Origin: Streptomyces lushanensis
GTDB lineage: Bacteria; Actinomycetota; Actinomycetes; Streptomycetales; Streptomycetaceae
Length of the DNA: 49,709 nucleotides
Assembly: GCF_001700515.1 (NCBI RefSeq)
Contig: NZ_MAUD01000258.1
Span: forward strand, 1 to 49,709
Direction of reading: 5' to 3'
Part shown: in pieces, positions 47,200-49,709 of the stretch
Numbering within the stretch: position 1 is the stretch's first letter
Layout: each line of letters opens with the position of its first letter
The notes under the pieces: generated by a model
The model's database searches: none
Seen by the model: only the letters and a program-made list of their open reading frames with translations
What the model was told of the DNA's origin: nothing
Made by a program: the position numbers and the translations under genes

Positions 47200-49622
47200 G
47201 CGGAAGTGCACGGCTGGCGCTCTGTTCGTTCGCCGCGACGCTGATGGCGGCGGGCGCCCTGGTGCCACTGGTCCGGCCGACCACCTGGCTGCTGCAGACA
47301 GCGGTCATGGTGGCGGTGCTGGGCGCGGTGGGCGCGCTGGCCCGGCGGGTGCCGCTGGCCCGGACGCTGACCGTGGCGCTCCAGGCCGTCGTCGCCCTGC
47401 TGATGCTCACGGTGGTCTTCGCCGGGGACCGGGCGCTGCTCGGTGTCCTGCCGACGCCCGGAGTCTTCCAGGAGTTCGGGCATCTTCTGACGGTGGGCGG
47501 CGAGGATGTGGGGCGGTATGCCATACCGGCGCCCGCCACCGACGGCATCCGCCTGATGCTGGTGGGCGGTGTGCTGCTGATCGGGCTCGCGGTGGACGCC
47601 CTCGCGGTGACGTTCCGCAGCGCGGCCCCGGCCGGGCTGCCGCTGCTCGCGCTCTACTCGGTCGCCGCGGGGCTCTCCGGCGGTGACGGCGGCTCATGGT
47701 GGTTCCTGCTCGCGGCGGCCGGTTATCTGCTGCTGCTCCTGGCCGAGGGCCGGGACCGGCTGTCGCAGTGGGGGCGGGTGTTCGGTGGCGCGTCACGCGC
47801 GCAGGGCCGGTTCACGGCCGGTCTGGAGGCGGCGGGCCGCGCGCCCGCCCCGGTCCGTACCGGGCGCAGGATCGGAGTGGTGGCACTGGGCATAGCCCTG
47901 GCGGTCCCGGCTGCCCTGCCCACGCTCGACGGCGGACTGCTGGCGGGCGCCGGCAGCGGGAACGGCTCGGGACTGGGCGGCGGAGGCACCATCTCCGCGG
48001 TGAACCCGCTGGTTTCGCTCCAGGACAATCTGAACCAGCCCGAGGACCGCGAGGCGCTGCGCTACAAGACGAACGCGCCGAACACCCAGAGCATGTATCT
48101 GCGGATCATGGCGCTGGACAAGTTCGACGGGACGTCCTGGAGGTTCTCGCAGCGCAGGGTCGAGGACGTACCGGACCGGCTGCCCGGGCCCCCCGGCCTG
48201 AGCCAGGGCGTGAGCGCGACCGAGATCACGACCAGCATCACGACCGCCGGGTGGTACCGGCAGAACTATCTGCCGATGCCCTATCCCGCGACCCGGGTGG
48301 ACATCGACGGCCGCTGGCGCTTCGAGCCCGAGGGCCGGACGCTGGTGGGCGACCGCGGGCAGTCGACCCGTGGCGCCCGGTACGAGGTGGGCAGCCTCCA
48401 GGTGAATCCGACCAGCGAGCAGCTCGCCGCCGCGCCTCCGGCGCCGGAGTCCCTGCGCCGTGAGTACACCCAGGTCCCGTCGGTCCTGCCGGACGTGGTC
48501 AGGAAGACGGCGCTCGATGTCACCGAGGGCGCGGCGAACAACTACGAGAAGGCCGTCAGGCTCCAGGACTGGTTCGCGCTGGACGGCGGCTTCACCTACG
48601 ACACCCAGGTGGACTCCGGCACCGGTGCCACGGCGATCACGCGCTTCCTGAAGAACAAGGAGGGCTTCTGCGTCCACTTCTCGTTCACGATGGCCGCCAT
48701 GGCCCGCACCCTGGGCATACCGGCGCGGGTGGCGGTGGGCTTCACGCCCGGCTCTCCGCAGTCGGACGGCAGCATGTCGGTGGGACTGCGGGACGCGCAC
48801 GCCTGGCCCGAGCTGTACTTCGAAGGTGTCGGGTGGACCCGTTTCGAGCCGACCCCGAGCCGGGGCAGCGCTCCTGACTACACCCGCCCGGACACTCCGA
48901 CCGGCACCGCGAGCGACCCGAGCGCGCCCGAGGCCAGCGCCTCGGCCGCGCCGCCCGTGGCCCCGGCCCCCTCGCGGAGCTGCCAGGACCCGGCGGCGCC
49001 GGCGTCCGACTGCGCCACCGTCGCGCCCAGTGCGGTCACGCCGACCGACGGCGGGGGACTGCCGTGGCAGCTCACCGCGCTGCTGGTCGGTCTGGGTGTG
49101 CTGCTCGTCGTGGGAGTGCCGCTGCTGCCACTGCTGTGGCGGAGCGAGACACGGTCCCGGCGGCTGGGCCTCCGCGGGCGCGGGGAGAGCGACGCCGTGG
49201 CGCGGACACTCGCGGTCTGGCGGGAAATCACCGACACCGCCTGGGATCACGGCATCCCGCCGGACGAGTCCCGGACACCGCGCAAGACGGCGGCCCGGCT
49301 GGTGCGGCTGGGCAAGCTGGAGGGCCCGGCGGCCGAGGCGGTGCACCGTGTCGCCGATTCGGTGGAGCAGGTGCTGTACGCGCCGTCGCCGCGGCCCGGC
49401 ACAGGACTCGCCGAGGACGCCCGGCTGATCCACGCGGGCCTGCGTGCTCCGGTGAGCCGCTGGACCCGGCTGCGGGCACTGCTGGCGCCGCGCTCGTCCG
49501 TACGAGTGGTCTGGGCCGTCTCGGAGCGCCTGCGGGCGTTCACGGCCGGCCTGCGGACGCGCCGGAGGAATACCGCCGGTACGGGCCCGGCAGGCTGGCA
49601 CCCTTCCCGTCAGCGCGGCTGA
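47196..49622 (+). CDS. Transglutaminase-like membrane protein (DUF3488/TGase/DUF4129)
   Basis: An 808-residue membrane protein. About six N-terminal hydrophobic segments (DUF3488, about 1-240) precede a transglutaminase core with C492 (EGFCVHFS) and H535 (RDAHAWPE). The third residue is E551 in RFEPTP, where Asp is usual. A Pro/Ser-rich linker, a last transmembrane segment (about 625-650, LTALLVGLGVLLVVG) and a DUF4129-like tail follow. The ATG at 47196 overlaps the DUF58 stop (ATGA). The operon function is unknown; a role in envelope protein processing is inference. Confidence 0.9.
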   Translation: MSGSARLALCSFAATLMAAGALVPLVRPTTWLLQTAVMVAVLGAVGALARRVPLARTLTVALQAVVALLMLTVVFAGDRALLGVLPTPGVFQEFGHLLTVGGEDVGRYAIPAPATDGIRLMLVGGVLLIGLAVDALAVTFRSAAPAGLPLLALYSVAAGLSGGDGGSWWFLLAAAGYLLLLLAEGRDRLSQWGRVFGGASRAQGRFTAGLEAAGRAPAPVRTGRRIGVVALGIALAVPAALPTLDGGLLAGAGSGNGSGLGGGGTISAVNPLVSLQDNLNQPEDREALRYKTNAPNTQSMYLRIMALDKFDGTSWRFSQRRVEDVPDRLPGPPGLSQGVSATEITTSITTAGWYRQNYLPMPYPATRVDIDGRWRFEPEGRTLVGDRGQSTRGARYEVGSLQVNPTSEQLAAAPPAPESLRREYTQVPSVLPDVVRKTALDVTEGAANNYEKAVRLQDWFALDGGFTYDTQVDSGTGATAITRFLKNKEGFCVHFSFTMAAMARTLGIPARVAVGFTPGSPQSDGSMSVGLRDAHAWPELYFEGVGWTRFEPTPSRGSAPDYTRPDTPTGTASDPSAPEASASAAPPVAPAPSRSCQDPAAPASDCATVAPSAVTPTDGGGLPWQLTALLVGLGVLLVVGVPLLPLLWRSETRSRRLGLRGRGESDAVARTLAVWREITDTAWDHGIPPDESRTPRKTAARLVRLGKLEGPAAEAVHRVADSVEQVLYAPSPRPGTGLAEDARLIHAGLRAPVSRWTRLRALLAPRSSVRVVWAVSERLRAFTAGLRTRRRNTAGTGPAGWHPSRQRG

Positions 49623-49630
49623 CCCCCCAG

Positions 49631-49660
49631 GACGGCAGGGGACGGCAGGGGACGGCAGGG
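49631..49660. repeat. Triple 10-bp tandem repeat after the TGase gene
   Basis: GACGGCAGGG is repeated three times in tandem (49631-49660), with a partial fourth copy (GACGCC) following. It lies just past the stop of the transglutaminase gene near the window end. It is probably slippage-generated; no terminator stem is visible. Confidence 0.75.
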
Positions 49661-49709
49661 GACGCCACCGACGACACGGCCTGCCCGGGGTACGGCTGAG
49701 GGGCGGACG

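Noticed and set aside
49064..49699. Overlapping plus-strand frame at the window end as a further gene
   Set aside because: It overlaps the TGase gene in another frame and has shadow composition.

Overview
The window is high-GC actinobacterial chromosome, almost certainly Streptomyces or a close relative. The evidence is the very GC-rich third codon positions, frequent GTG starts, Streptomyces-type proteins and a gene order matching the known Streptomyces division and cell wall (dcw) region. It is chromosomal core: no insertion sequence, prophage, CRISPR array, tRNA or rRNA was recognised. Thirty-seven protein genes are annotated. Functions come from motifs and family recognition by reading; no database search was run.

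Left part (1-19.4 kb). A minus-strand ABC exporter (ATPase, permease) is followed by a DUF2567 membrane protein. A Dps-type ferritin, an NYN/LabA-like nuclease-fold protein and a small basic protein follow, then the replicative polymerase gene dnaE. Next come a DUF2252 protein, a membrane protein, a CPVC thioredoxin-fold protein, a Tat-exported PhoD-type phosphatase, a dienelactone-hydrolase-like protein, an MscS-type channel and a CPA1 Na+/H+ antiporter. A ten-unit 17/18-bp tandem array separates the last two genes. A GNAT acetyltransferase then overlaps the rRNA pseudouridine synthase gene.

Middle (19.4-27.3 kb). Minus-strand lspA is preceded by a histone-H1-like/DksA fusion gene. Divergent from these is ileS, headed by a translational T-box riboswitch and encoding an IleS2-type enzyme with a rearranged HIGH motif. 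ileS converges on divIVA at a perfect 20-bp terminator hairpin. divIVA, yggT and sepF begin the polar growth and division block.

Right part (27.3-49.7 kb). Read on the minus strand, the dcw cluster runs rsmH-ftsL-ftsI-murE-murF-mraY-murD-ftsW-murG-ftsQ-ftsZ-pgeF-yggS-sepF-yggT-divIVA, mostly with start/stop overlaps or very short gaps. It makes UDP-MurNAc-pentapeptide and lipid I/II (MurE, MurF, MurD, MraY, MurG) and the septal machinery (FtsZ, SepF, FtsQ, FtsL, FtsW, FtsI). mraZ, murC, ddl and ftsA are not in this stretch. On the plus strand beyond it are a beta-carbonic anhydrase and a tightly overlapping MoxR ATPase-DUF58-transglutaminase operon, a conserved module of unclear function.

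No wholly new system was found. The most unusual points are the DksA-type finger with Asp at the fourth Cys position, the His-rich MurE tail, the long disordered FtsW N-terminus, the IleS GXHH motif, the visible T-box switching helices, the tandem array, and DnaA-box-like 9-mers in two intergenic regions.
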